64,000 bases of DNA from Cyanoderma ruficeps. Its lineage: Eukaryota; Chordata; Aves; Passeriformes; Timaliidae. The stretch lies in assembly GCA_008694505.1 (NCBI GenBank), contig VZDJ01000301.1, forward strand, positions 8,361,063-8,425,062, read 5' to 3'. A program made the translations under genes and the position numbers. Positions 37,813 to 50,800 of the stretch are shown piece by piece (position 1 is the stretch's first letter; the number at the start of each line of letters is the position of its first letter). The notes below the pieces were generated by a model. The model was not told where the DNA came from and searched no databases. It saw only the letters and a list, made by a program, of their open reading frames with translations.

Positions 37813-40800
37813 GTGAGGATGTGAGCTGATCCAGCACAGAGCCTTTGTCTCACACCAGATGAGAACCAGCTGTGTTAAATCTCTGCATTATATCCACATC
37901 CAGCATCAAGATGTAATTGGCAATTACAAAGTCACATTAAACATTATGTAATGAGCTATTTAAATACATCAGAACTGCATAAAACACAAGGAAACAAAAT
38001 TATATCCGGTAAAAGCCATATTCATGCATAAATAATGAGGGGGGAAATACAGCAGTCAGCTTGTTCTCTTGTGTCACACTGAAATTTCCATGTGGCCCCA
38101 GCGGTGTGGAAGAGCAAATGGAAGCCAGAGCAGAGGAAGGAGCTGTGCCTGGAGAATTATTCCTGTGTTGACTCTGGGTGAGCTTCTTGTAGCTCGGCAG
38201 CGAGCATGAAAGCACCACCAAGGCCAGAAAAACTCTGGTTAACATCTCCCTCCTCCTGTCTGGGGTGCAGGGTTTGAGATGCTGCAGTGGAGGAACACTG
38301 TCACTCAGTTTGAGGCAAAAGCTGCGCGGTGGAGCTGCAGGCAGGATGACTCTGTAAACGTGGACAGCAGACTGTACTCTGTCTTTTCATGCTGTCGTGT
38401 TTCTTTGTTGATGTCTCTGTTTTAAGATCTTTTTTGCTCCATGCATCACCAATTGCCTTTTGTTTTCTCCCAGCAGGAAAGGCTCAGTTAATCCATATGT
38501 CATGACAAAAAATCCAGCCTTCTCTTTGATAGGAGCCAAGCATGACAGCAATCTATTGAAAAGGTGTTTTGGACTATCATTTCTTCCGAGCTAATTTATT
38601 GACTGGATGGCTTTCAAAAATAATAGGTCTATTTCCCAAGATAATGAGCTGAGATGTGACTCACAAAGTCCGTGTGAGCACACAGACAGCCTAATTATGA
38701 GAAATAAACTAATAATAAACCATCACTCTCTAGAAATCACTGGCTGTTGTGATACACAAGTCTAAACATCAGAGAAAATGAATGTTTCCACCTGTTCCCT
38801 TCTGCAGTGATTTTGTTTTATTAGCCCTAGATATGTAAAATAAATTTCTTACCATTAAGCTCTAGACAGATCAGGATGCTGAGAAAGATTCTGATCTTTG
38901 GAGCTGGGGTGACAGTTTTGCTGAGCAAACTCCAGCTCTGCTGTGTGGTTATGAGGGGAAAATCCTATTCCAATGAATATTTAGTCAGAATCCACGGATT
39001 TATAAATCAGAGCTGGCAAAGTGAATCATCCATGCAAATAAAAGCCCTTTAACACACCCCATTGACCACGTTTTTTCCCCCCAGTATATTTCACTTTAAG
39101 TACAGATCACAGTGCAACTACATAAAGAATGTTTCTTCCCCCGCAGCACTTGTGGAACAATTTAAAGCATTTTTAACAAATAGTTTCTGTCACTCACTTT
39201 CCCATTTCTTGGACAGATGATGGACAGGACACAGCCAGATTTTGCCTGTAGAAAAGGCATATTAAAGAAATGTGGCATGCTTAGGAAACACGAATTATCC
39301 TCACTCAGTGGATCTCCTGCTTCTAACAAACAAAATGCCCACAATCTCGTCTTCCAGAATAAGGGCCCGTGTCCAGCTTGTGCTGAAGCTCCAGGAAGAC
39401 TGTCACTACCTAGTCCAGCCAGTTTTCAACTCGTGGAGCCCAGAGGGAAAATCTCCCCTTGCAAAGAGCTTTTCTGACATGTTTACAACATACCCCAAAA
39501 AAATGGGTATTCAGAGAAACTTTCCCTGTGTTCTCCTCCCCTCAGGTGTAAAAGCAGTCAGGTTTTTTATCATTTCTGCCTACCTGTGCTCACTGTGGAG
39601 TAATCAGCTGTAAAACCAGTTGAACAGTGGAAAATTCTGTGTTTATCACTCTTTCAAGGCTGGCACTTTTAAGTCTGACCCTGAATCATCCCGACCTCCA
39701 CTTTGCTGGTGAAACATCTCTGCCTCATGCTACCAAGGAAAGAAATTGCTGAAATGCTTTGACCTTGTCCAGCACGTTCCTCGTGCCACAACTGACAATC
39801 CAGCAGAGCCCACGTGCTCAGAGATGACAAAGCAAAGCTGCAGAAGTTGCATTCCAGGAGTATTTATAATTTCTCCTGAGAATTTGGAGCTCCCCTCTAG
39901 CAGGGTGGACTCCAGGCTGCTGGGGTTGCTCTGCCTTTGGCTCACGTTTCCCTGAGTTGGGATGGGATTTCTCCAGGAACACTTCAGAGTGTTGCACTTA
40001 CATCGACACTTAACTAATGCTCAGCAAGGCTTCTGACAAATCTGGTTCGTTCTGGGAATGGACAAACAGTGAAGATAATCTGGAGCCACAGAGTCATCAT
40101 TTTCTAACCCTGTTTTGCTTTTAGCACAACAGATGTCCATTGAAAAGAAAAACACGTTTCCAATGTTTGGAGAGTGCCAGGATTTTCCCTCCACAAGCAT
40201 GTCCCATAAAAGCTGTTTCTGAGAATAGTGAGTGACCCAAAGCCCCATCTGGATCTCCCCTGAAGAATCCCATTTACTCAGATTTCCACTTCCCTCTCCT
40301 TTTAGGGCCCTGACTGAGGCCTCCAGTTTGAGCAGTTCCCAGTGACCGTGGGGCTGTGCAGTGGTAAAAATCCCACTTAGCAGAGATGAACAGATGCATT
40401 TTTAGTTGTGAAATAAAACCTGGGCTTTAAGGGGCGAAATTCTGAGATGTAAACAATCCTATGATGCCACAGCAACTCCGTTTTAATAAGTTTGAAACCA
40501 ATTTGCCATCAATATTTTTGTACAAGCCCAAGTACGCAAACCCAGTACCAGGTAGGCATTTCTAACGAGTGCAGGAGACAGGAACCTGTTGGTTTCAATT
40601 AAGCTTTGCAAAACCCCCCTTGTGCCAGGAGGAAAATAATGAGGCTGCATGAGCCAAAGTGCTTCACTTCCAGTGCAGACTTTGGGCTGTGTGAATGAAA
40701 TTTGCACTGAAAATAAGCAACTCAGCAGCACTCTGAGAACAGCAGGTCAAGGAAAAGCAGGATGGGAGCTGCAGAGGGGGGAAGAAGGGAATTAAGATGT

Positions 40801-42059
40801 TTTGCAAGCCCCCAGTTTCCATCAGCTGGCTACAAACACCTTATTCTTGTTTCCAATGAAACTCTGTGGATTGTTTCGAGGTAATAAACATCCACTGTTA
40901 ATCATCTCACTTGGCACTTTTGAGTGTTCATCCTGCAGATCTCAAAACACTTTACAAACCTCTGGCAAAGGCTGCCTAAGAGTTCTGGAAAAGTTTTCCT
41001 GGATGCTATCAATTCACAGACGGAAAGAAAAAAATCGATTACAAAAAACCACAGCAATTTTCTTTTTTCATTATATTAATGCTGAGGGATGTCCACCGAA
41101 ACAAAATCAGCTGTAAAAAAAATACACAGCGGGAGATTACATTTTTATAGTTGAAATAAATCCCACATTGGAAGAAGACAATTACCAGCCCTCATTCCCA
41201 GGGGAGGAAAAGGCAGCTTGTGACATGTCCGAAGTGAAGCAGAGGTGGGATGCTCAGAGCATTATCAAACACAGTTTTATGTTTTGTGACATCATGAACA
41301 TCTCTGAACTCAGTGAAGAAGTTTTCACAAACTGGGCAAGGATTTCTTTTTTTCCTATTTTCTATTTTCCGTTTCTTTTTTCAGCTCTGAGATAAAACTG
41401 GTGCATAAAAAGATCCCTTTGAAATAAAACATGACAGCTGTTCCCAACTAACTTTTCCTTGGGCAGATCCTACCCTCAGTGAAGAGAGCAGAAGAGTGCA
41501 AGAGTGTCAATGTAGTATTTACTACTTTGTGCAGGAGAAAACACGGTTCCTTTCAGTAACAAAGTTCTTTAGGCCTTGTAAAATTCCAGATGTTCCTCCA
41601 ACACCTGGAATGGCACAGGAGCAGGAGGGATGTGGAGAGAGGAACAGGAAACCAGCAGGAGCTCAGGGCAGATGCACACGCCTGAGGAGCAGAATCCATC
41701 CTGCTGCAGATCTGAAGGAATTCTGTGGCACAAAAACCCAAGGAAGCCAGGGATAGGAGGATGAGAGCAAAAGGCTTTCCACAAAGGACTCCTGGAATGC
41801 GAAGGGCAGATGAGTTGAGAGAACCTCTCACCAAGATCTCCTCACAAGGATCCTTCAGACCAGGAGAGTTCTTCAGGAGCCAGCACTTCCATGGCCCCCA
41901 CAAAACAAATGTGCCGGCTCAGGGAACTCTGTAACCACAATTTGAGTTGTTGTTTTTTTTTTTTCAGCAAGTTTAATATTTGGAGTTTAGTTCAATCTCC
42001 GTAGTCACCTTCTGGGGAATTTTCATTTTATTAAGTCTGAAATCTAAACCGAAGGGGTT
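37813..42059. other. Intergenic, no gene seen
   Basis: Unique sequence with no supportable gene. Around 38460-38760 it is repeat-free and AT-rich, possibly conserved non-coding DNA. Short open frames here and at 41496-41903 show no recognisable family. Confidence 0.55.
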
Positions 42060-42178
42060 TTACCTTCCCAGGGCTCAGTTTGGCCGGACAAAAAGGAGAC
42101 AAAGGTGGAGCCAAAACTGTCCGGGCTCAGCCCAGAATTCCATGTCCGAGCCAGACCCAGATCTCCCAGTCTGCCTTG

Positions 42179-42425
42179 CCTGGGATGTGCGGGAATAGCC
42201 GGGAGATGCGGGGATGGCCGGGAGATGCGGGAATGGCCGGGAGATGCGGGAATTCCCGGGATGTCCGAGAACGGTCGGGAGTTGCGGGAATGATCGGGAG
42301 ATGTGGGAATGGCCGGGATGTGGGAGAACCGCAGGAAAAGCGGGACTGCCCGGGATATGCGGGAATCGCAGGAAAAGTGCGAACGCCCGGGAAAAGCGGG
42401 AATTCCCGGGATGTCGCCCAGCATC
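42179..42425. repeat. GC-rich 19-bp minisatellite, about 13 copies
   Basis: Units of 18-19 bp follow each other, with the core CCGGGAGATGCGGGAATGG. They start at 42199, 42218, 42237, 42256, 42275, 42294, 42313, 42332, 42350, 42369, 42387 and 42406, after a partial first unit at 42179. Later units drift (CAGGAAAAGCGGGACTGC type). Because 19 is not a multiple of three and stop codons are absent, long frames are open on both strands (209 residues + at 42080-42709, 185 residues - at 42044-42601). These look collagen-like or Pro/Ser-rich but are artefacts of the repeat. Confidence 0.95.
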
Positions 42426-42867
42426 AGGGATCTGGTGTCACCTGGCGGTCGCATCCCGAAAAGGCACCGGGAGCGGGGGAATCCCAGGAAAGCGCTTGGT
42501 CCCACCTTCCCACCTCCTCTGGAAGTGGAATTTGTGGCCGAAGGGCGTCTCTGAGACTCCTGTTCCCCGCGGGAACAACATCCAAGGTCCGGGCCCTGCA
42601 CCGAGTCCGAAACGTCATTGACCGAACAGACACATCAACCAAAGTTCTCAGCGTTACCCAACACGGGCTGAGGAATATCAGAGTGGAAATAGAAGAGAAA
42701 TTTAAATAATTCAGGGTTAAAGATCATCGAACAAGGAGAGAAAAAAGAAGAGGAAGAAAAAAAAAATCTCGGACTGACTCTGAACGGTAGAGAAGAGAAT
42801 AACTGTGTAAAAATCTCCCTTGTGTCTGAGAGAAGCACCAGATGGAACGGAGAAGTTTCTTCCAGGC

Positions 42868-43160
42868 AGGGATCATAAAGCCATGAAATCTTTAAGGTTG
42901 GAAAAGAACTCTGAGGTCATTAAGTCCAGTGCCAACCCAGCCACTGTGCTCATCATTAAACCCCGTCCTCAGTGCCACACAGTCTTTGAACATTTCCAGG
43001 GATGGTGACTCCACCACTGCTCTGAGCATCCTGCCCCACTGCTTGACAACCCTTTCCATGAAGAAATTTCCCCAATATCGAGTTTAAACCTTCCCTTGTG
43101 CAGCTTGTGTTTCCTCTCATCCTGTCACTTGCTGGGAAGGAGACCAACTCCCACTTGGCT
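42868..43160 (-). repeat. CR1 LINE 3' segment
   Basis: The plus strand gives AAATCTTTAAGGTTGGAAAA, AACATTTCCAGGGATGGTGA, CTCCACCACTGCTCTGAGCA, TTTCCATGAAGAAATTTCCC, and CTCATCCTGTCACTTGCTGG. This is the complement of the CR1 3' region, from the tail into the end of ORF2. Confidence 0.9.
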
Positions 43161-44560
43161 GCTGCCCCTGTGTTTGCTGAGAAGTTCAGGTGCCAGTGCC
43201 ATCCCTACACTGTAATGGATAAAAATAATGTAAAATTTACGTTGGGGCCACACCTGAATAGTTTTAGGAGCAACCAACCCTTCCTCACAGCGCCCATACC
43301 CACAGAAAGTAGAATTGTGCTGTGCAAATTGAGAGCCAGAACACCTCAGCATTTTCCCACCAGGCTGCACTTGCAAGGAATATTTCTGTCGGTGGATGTT
43401 CTTGTTACAAGGTGTTAAGTTTGGCTAACAAATATACTGCTCCTTTTTAATGTAGAACACGGCTGCACTTCAGTCAGCGTTTCTCCCCTCATTAAAAAGT
43501 AAAACAGAACCTCATCAGCACAAGGTGATTTGCATACAGAGGCTTCCCTGCCACGTCTGAAACATGAAGTCGTATTTCATTGAAAAACCCCCGAAAAGGA
43601 TTATGTACTCACTTCAAAGGGCTTGTTTATTGTGCAGCATCTGAGAGGTTACTAAGAACCCCAGAAGGATTTGCTGGATTTGTTTCTGCAAATACTGTCA
43701 CAAATGTACTCCGGTCCTTTACTTCTGTGGTGCTTATTGTCATGGAAAGATGAAGTTAAAGGTCACACAGCCCTCAATCCACATGGAGGTTCCTAAAAAA
43801 AACTTGGATAAACTTCTTGCTGATGAATAGGAGTCAGAAACCTAAAATGTGGCAAAATATAGGTGGCGTTTGTCCAGAAGGCAGCTGCATTCTAGGAGGA
43901 ACTTAAAAAATAGGACACACCAGGGAGCTTGGAGTGAGGAATTTTTGGTGTGTTTCTCTCCTTTTAAAAAGGTTACTAATGAGCTGGGGATCATCAATCA
44001 GCCTCTTTGCCTCTTTCTTTTGTTTCTCCCTTTGCTTCCCTCATCATCCTCTTCAGTGGTGTCAGCACTGTTGGCCACTTCTGGAGGGGCTCTAAGGATG
44101 GAGAGACACCAGTTAAAAGCTCTTTGCTGCACATTTTACACGTGTGCTCATACCCTGTATTTTTTAATCCCTTTTCTAAATTCCATTCAACTACAGACTC
44201 CTGATCTCAGGGGTAAATATGGTCTCAAAGTAAAGTCCACATAAACTTCAAGGCAAAAGGAATTTATAAGATATTGGACAGAGAAGCAGTATGATCACAG
44301 TAAAACACCAAAAAAAAATATTTTCCAGACTCAATCTTTAGGTGCAAAGCAAAATAACTTAAATTGGCAGGAGCATGTTCCTGGTTGGTTGTTTCGGTGA
44401 AAGCAGCTCATTATTTGAAGGAAGAAACTCTTCCCCTAACCAAAAAGAGATGGAGATTTACAGTTCAGCCCCCACCTGGTCTGGGATAAGAAGAAGACTT
44501 TTCAACAAGGTATCCAAAACTGTCAGAAGCCCAGGGTCTGCAATATTTTAGTCTTAGAAC
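43161..44560. other. Intergenic, no gene seen
   Basis: Unique sequence. The 131-residue frame at 43849-44244 (+) has no recognisable domain and no splice or promoter context, so it is not called a gene. Confidence 0.55.
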
Positions 44561-44562
44561 CA

Positions 44563-44735
44563 TAGAAAAGAATCACAGAATGGTTTGAGTTGGAAGGGCT
44601 TAAAGATCTTGTTCCAACCCCTGCCATGGGCAGGGACACCTTCCACCATCCCAGGGTGCTCCAAACCCCATCCAGTCTGGCCTTGGACACTTCCAGGGAT
44701 CCAGGGGCAGCTTCTCCCCAGCCTGTGCCCAGAAA
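44563..44735 (-). repeat. CR1 LINE 3' tail, truncated
   Basis: It begins AAGAATCACAGAATGGTTTG, then TTGGAAGGGCTTAAAGATCT, CCATGGGCAGGGACACCTTC, TGGCCTTGGACACTTCCAGG, and GATCCAGGGGCAGCTTCTCC. This is the complement of the CR1 3' end. Confidence 0.92.
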
Positions 44736-45373
44736 GTGTGGAGAATCCATGGCTGAACTCTCCCTTTCCCTGGTTCAAAGAGGTCTGTAACTTCCATGTG
44801 TCACCTCTGAGGAAGGTGTTATCCATCACTTTTCCTGTAGGAGATGTTGGTGTGGAAAGCAGCTCGGATCACAGAGGCCTGACAGGCTGGGATTGAGCAC
44901 AGAGCCTCCTCTGCTTGCCTGTTTTTAAAGGCAGGATCCCAGTCAATGTTTCTCGTAGTCAAGGAGAATTTGAGTTGAAAGGAATTTAAATTGTGTCCCA
45001 ACAAAGCACTATGGCATGGAGACAGGATAGAAAGCTTGGATTCATGTTCTGGACCTGGTTTGTAATGGGAGGGTTTGGGGCCCAGGCAGTACGAGAAAGA
45101 TTTCCAGGGATTTCAAGATCTATGGCCAGAGCTCTTGGGCAAAGTTTCCTGTTATATGAGCCTGCTCTACCCAGGCTGAACTGCACAGTTTGGTGAGTGA
45201 AAACAACCCAAGATGATCATCAGTCTGTGGCTTTGCACTCTGCAGTTTTTTATGTCTACATGCAGGAGTTGTGACCAGCGGTAACAGCTTTGGCACCTTA
45301 AAGAGTGTTTGCTATTGCCAGAGGAAATCCTGCACTAACTGAAAGTGTTGGACATCTGCCACTGACAGGTTTA

Positions 45374-45525
45374 TCACAGAAACCCAGAATGGTTTGGGTT
45401 GGAAGAGACCTTAAAGCCCATCCAGTTCCAGCCCTGCCCATGGCAGGGACACCTTCCACTATCCCAGGCTGGCCCAAGCCCTGTCCAACCTGGCCTTGGA
45501 CACTCCCAGGGATCCAGGGGAGCTC
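45374..45525 (-). repeat. CR1 LINE 3' tail, truncated
   Basis: The order is ATCACAGAAACCCAGAATGG, TTTGGGTTGGAAGAGACCTT, CCATGGCAGGGACACCTTCC, CTGGCCTTGGACACTCCCAG. It is the complement of the CR1 3' end, about 640 bp from the previous tail in the same orientation. Confidence 0.92.
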
Positions 45526-47714
45526 TCAACCCAAATGAGCCTGATGTTAACATCCTCTGAGGTTAATATGCCAAACATCAAGTGTAAACCAACTGCTGCT
45601 CTTCTAGAACAACTGTTTTCCTAAGAAGGAACACCAGGAATGTCACCCAGCCTCTGAGAACGCTGAAGTTTTCAGCTCCGTGTTGCATTCACATGAATAT
45701 ATCAAATATCATGTTACATCTGCACGGCTTTGAAGTGAGCTCTGAGCACATTGCTAACAATGTGAGACTTGCATTAATTCTCCCCTTCAAATAAGGGAAG
45801 GAACCTGTTTCAAGAGAAATGTCCTTGATATTGTAATTCCCATGGGAAAAACATAGAAATTTATCTTCCATTTAAAAAAAACTTTGCTTCAGAGGAGGCC
45901 ATGTGCCTTTGGTATTTATAGAGAAAAACTGGCAAATTTATTTATAAGTGACAAAGAGGACGGGTAATCCTGTCTGATCCTGAGGTTTCATGCCTTGACA
46001 AAATCATATAAAACCTACTTCTTGAACAAGTTTCAAAATTTGCACTGAAATACATGAAAACAGCTCTAAAAAAACAGTGGACACTGAGCTGAGGGAGAAA
46101 AAAAAGACAGCAAGCCCACTCTTAGACCTGATATATCACCAAATACCATTGTGATAAATGCTGTAAAAAAATTCAGGGCTTTAGGATGGATGCATCAAAG
46201 CAGAATAAAGTTTACAAGCTCATCTACCCTGTGCTTACTCTCATCTATTAACCAAGCTCCATTTACGTGTCCCAAAGCAGAGACAACCTTCTTTTCTCAA
46301 AATACCCTGCAAAAGTGGAAAAGGGAGAGTCTGACTTCAAAAGCTCTCAAACACTGTAACAGTAGATCAAGTGTATTTTAATTAGAAAAAGGTTCAGGCT
46401 GCAGAATACAGGTCTGGCTCTGGACCTAAACTGCTCTAACATGCAGCCTGGCTGTCATCTTTCAGCTGGGGCCTCTTACTTTTACTGTGGAAATAAAAAT
46501 GAAAAAAAAATCCTCCGCTGTAGCATTGGTAGGAGTCCAAATTGACAATAAAGTTGCTCGAGTTTCTTGGGATTTACCCTAACAGGAAGTTTTATCGCTG
46601 CACATCAGCCTTAGTCATGCCTCAGGTTATGAGTCAAGTCAAAACAAAGCAATCACCTCTTAAATTGTGAAGGGAAAAGAAAGTAAAAGTGAAATTTGGA
46701 GTATGGTGTAGTCAATAACCTGAGGTTGGCTTTAACAGGAGGAGGGTGTCACCCAGAAAAGTGTCTGTAGGAATTCCAGTCTTTGTTCTATGCACATAAT
46801 ACACATTAAATAGCAGTTCTGAGAAGTGCAGCCCTTAGGTAATATAGTTCTTACTTTATTTGATTAGGAATTGCACTTTTAATCAATCATTCTTAAGGGT
46901 AAGGGGTCAGCAATTATTTTATGTTTAGATTTGGAGATGTCTGCCATGTGAAACTGGAGAAAAATCATCAGCTCTTCCTAACAGTAGGTTTCTTCTACAC
47001 GTGCTACATGAACTCAAAAGCTGTATTGCTTTGCTGTATCAGCCTTCTCCATTATTTTGGTCATTTTAGAGATAAAACAAGTTAATTTTAAGCAACCAGG
47101 AAGATTACTTGAGCCACTGCACAAAGCTCACCATAATAAAATACTGTTTTATCAAAATTTGGCAAATTCCCTCTCCTCGTTGCTGGCATTTGAATGTTAA
47201 AATATCCAATAATGCATTTTGATTTCCAATTGTTTTGGTTATTTCACCCCTTGGAATACCACAGCTCTGGTCCAGATGTATTTTAATCTTCCTTACTGCC
47301 CCTGCCAAATTTCTGTTTCCCATTTGCTGAGTGTTCTCATCCTGAGCAATATGTCTATGTCACTTCCTCCCTGTATGTTCAGGCTTTTCCTTGACTCATG
47401 CAATCTGGAAGAAGGTAAGCCCAAAGGAAAATTCAAGCCCTTTAGGGTTGCTATTTTAAATACAGGAACTACCATGGGGCTGTTTGAAAAGGAGATTCCT
47501 TTTGAAGATAATAAACAACGTGCAAGAAATAACATTTACAGCTCCTCTCCAAAGTCTCGTGTCCCAGCCCTGGAGCAGTTCAGCAAAAGTGACACTCCAA
47601 AAAGCACAAAATATCCAACGAGAAGCTACAGAGAATCAGGTTTCTACAGCCTGAAGCTGTGGGGGTTTGAACTATTGCTGAAACATGTGGATTGTCCCCA
47701 TTGATCATGGATGC
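45526..47714. other. Intergenic, no gene seen
   Basis: AT-rich unique sequence. The 161-residue frame at 47219-47704 (+) is the longest non-repeat, non-CpG frame nearby but shows no domain, no signal peptide and no family resemblance. I treat it as chance. Confidence 0.55.
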
Positions 47715-47855
47715 CCCATCCCTGGCACACACTGGAGGGGCTTGGAGCAACCTGGGACAGTGGAAGATGTCCCTGTCCAAGGCAGGGGGTGGCACTGGAT
47801 GGGCTTTAAGGTCTTTTCCAACCCAAACCATTCTGGGATTCTGTGATCTGCATCA
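47715..47855 (+). repeat. CR1 LINE 3' tail, truncated
   Basis: It reads GGGCTTGGAGCAACCTGGGA, CAGTGGAAGATGTCCCTGTC, CAAGGCAGGGGGTGGCACTG, and CAACCCAAACCATTCTGGGA, ending ATTCTGTGATCTG. It is a clean CR1 3' terminus in the plus orientation. Confidence 0.93.
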
Positions 47856-50800
47856 CCAGGCTTCTGGGATTTTTTCCTCTCTCCCTCTGCTCCTCAAGGA
47901 TTGGCCTGACCTCCTGCAAACACATCTTTGATCCCTACGGATGCAAGGCCAACCGCCCATGAAACAAATCCTCCTCTTTCCACATTAAATGGGGAGGAAG
48001 GGAGGGCCCCTCTGAGCCCAGAGACAAGAGAGGCAAAGGTGCAGCACAGAGATAAAGAGTTCACTCCTTTCCTTTTTGGTTTTCCTGGGACTCTGTGAAT
48101 TGCCATCCCCTTTGAAAGGGCCATCAGCCCCTTCTGGCAGTTCTGAGCCCCGGCTGGAGACAAGGGGATCTCACATTTAATGAGTGGCAAACAGCAAGGA
48201 TGTGTTCAGACTGCACCAGGCTTCTCTGCCATGAAACAGCAGGAGCCATCCAGGTAATGCAAACACTTGGGGCTTCTGCCAGGATCTAAATGCATTCCTG
48301 CTGAGAATCCTGGTGGCATTCAGGGGTGCCAAGGTGCCAGTCAGTGTGCTGGGATCCCACTGCAGAGTGGAATCAGGATTGAACCCCCTGGTGCTGCCCA
48401 ATGCCCTGATCCCACTCACATTCCTGGTTTACTGCCACTCCTCTGTTGCTTTTTCCTAAACAAATACTTCCAGCAGAAGCTTATCTTTGAGAATCTTGTG
48501 GTTTGCAGTTTACTATGAAAAGTAATGGCAGGGTTTTTTCTGTGCTAGCAGTACGTATTCTGTATTTTTCCATGTTATTGGGGGCCACTTGATGGCACTT
48601 TTCCCCCTGGCTGACTCCCCTCTACCTGAACACTTATTTTCATGAAACTTTCAGGAATGTCATATCTGAGATTGCTGCCCTCTGGCAAACGTGCTTGAGT
48701 TCGACAATGAATTGCAAGGTTTGAAAGCGGGCAACACACAAACACAACACCCTTGTCTGATTGCGACATCATTTCCTGAGGAAATGAATTTTTTTTTCAA
48801 TCAAACAAGGAAAGTCATGTGCTGAGCTGGACTCTGTGGCTCTCAGGGACTGTTCATCATCATGGCCAGAGCACAAGAATGTCTGATACTGTAGGTGAGT
48901 AGATTTTGCTCTCAAGGCTCATTATTTACAAGGCAGTAACTCCGTGCAGAGGTTCTTACCAGCAGCTGTAGCACTTCTTTATTCACAATGTAAATGCGCT
49001 GTGTAAATGCTTGTAAAAGTTTATGAGCTCCATTGCCTCCAAGCACTTCCAGCCCAGGTATGGTTAATAAATCCGGCATGTGCAGTGTCTCGAGCCCCTC
49101 CCCAACCTTCCAGGGCAATATTCCACAGGCAAAGAGCTCCCCTGCACCCACTGAGCACCCTTAGGGGGTTTTTTGTTACCTGTCTCTAAAAGACACAGTC
49201 CCCTTGTAAGGAGCTGTACCAGAGATTTAATTAACTTTACTTTTTCCATCCACCACCTGTAGCCTTCATCTCATCACACACTCCCAGCCTTACTTACTGA
49301 CGCTGCTGAGCGCCCACACCGTCATCAATGATTTCTTTATTTCCCTAAGAGATTTTTTTAGGGTGAAAAGCAGCCGGCGATCTTGTGGAGAATTCCCACT
49401 AGGTGGCACCGATATCCAACATTCCCTCTCCACCCTGCGTGTGAATTCCCCTCGCTTTGCTCCAGGTCTTCTCTCCCCCTTATTTTTTTTTTCTCCCAAG
49501 CATTTCCAAACTCTGAGCTCATCGGTTTTAATAACTACAAAAACAAACAGCTCCCGGGATCTTTTTTTTTTTCTTGTCCTTACAGTGCTGGATGGATCCA
49601 AGCCAAAAGCCAAGTTACGTTTTTTTTTCACAGGCGAAAAAGATCAATTTCCAGTGTGGTTTCTACAGCTGGTTCAGGAGCCTGACTGGTACAGTCATTA
49701 ATTATTTCTTTTAGGACCTTCATCATTCGAGTCCTTAGAGGCACTTTACTTTGTCATCCTCACTTATGTGTATAATAAACCTGACCTCTACAGAACCCCC
49801 CAATCCTAGACGGATCAGGGAGCTGGGAAACAGGGAAAGCTGTGAGGAAAACTGATGGAGCAGTGACTGAGAGCTGCCAGCAGCCATTCATCTTCCAGGA
49901 AATAAGAAAATGCCTCAAATGAGGCTTTGGCAGCAAATAAAACACAATAATTCTTTCAACAGGAAGTAGTCGAGTAATTCTCACTGATAGGACTGAAGTA
50001 ATTTTGGATATCTTTCAGAAGAGATTGAGATTTTTCAGCAGGTCTTGCTCAAATTCAGCCCTTTTCTTCACTCCTCCATACTCTTATACATTCCCAAACA
50101 AATACATAGAATTCCTTTGGACTGGAACTAATTTTAGTTTGTAATGTAACAGCAAAGCCCTTCCAAGACTAACAATTAGGAAAGATAGTTATGTTTGGGG
50201 AAAAAAGCCTGCACACACTTTCCTGGTGAATAGGAAGAAGCTGGAAGTCAATAACTCTAATTAAATTAAAACTACTATTTGGGGATAACTCTGTAACTGA
50301 CTGGAAAAACAGCTTCTGTTTCTGAGTCTGCCAGGCCATGATAATATCATTAACAGAAACAACAGTCCCATGAAAATGAATATGGATATGGCTGTTGAAG
50401 TCCTGAGTTCATTTTAAGCTCATTTAAAATTCCTTATCTACATTTCTTCAGATTTTAAACATAAATTCCTGAGTGGTTGTTTTTTCCTTCCTCAAATTAA
50501 CTTTACAAAGTGAGAGTTTCCAAACTCCATTTGAAAGTCTCCATTTCAGATCCTTTAAAAATCACAAGGATTTCCCAGACATAAACATCCAGGAATGTAT
50601 GTTAGTTCATCGCTCACTATCTCACAGCGCAGTGATAATGTAAACAATTATGAAGATGGGATTTCTGGAAAGGCCAGGCAGCTTTACAGCTGTGAGGTAT
50701 CAGACCCTGGCTTTTATTCAGGCGCTGGAAAAACAAAGACTGTGGGGGGAAAAAAAGTGGATAAGTGTGACAAGACTAGAAAAAACAGGGGATGGAATCA

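Noticed and set aside
42044..42709. Collagen-like or Pro-rich proteins of 185-209 residues on both strands
   Set aside because: They are translations of the 19-bp minisatellite. Several frames are open at once, which is not what selection on one protein would give.
47219..47704. 161-residue plus-strand frame
   Set aside because: It has no domain, signal peptide or family resemblance, no promoter or splice context, and ends next to a CR1 tail.
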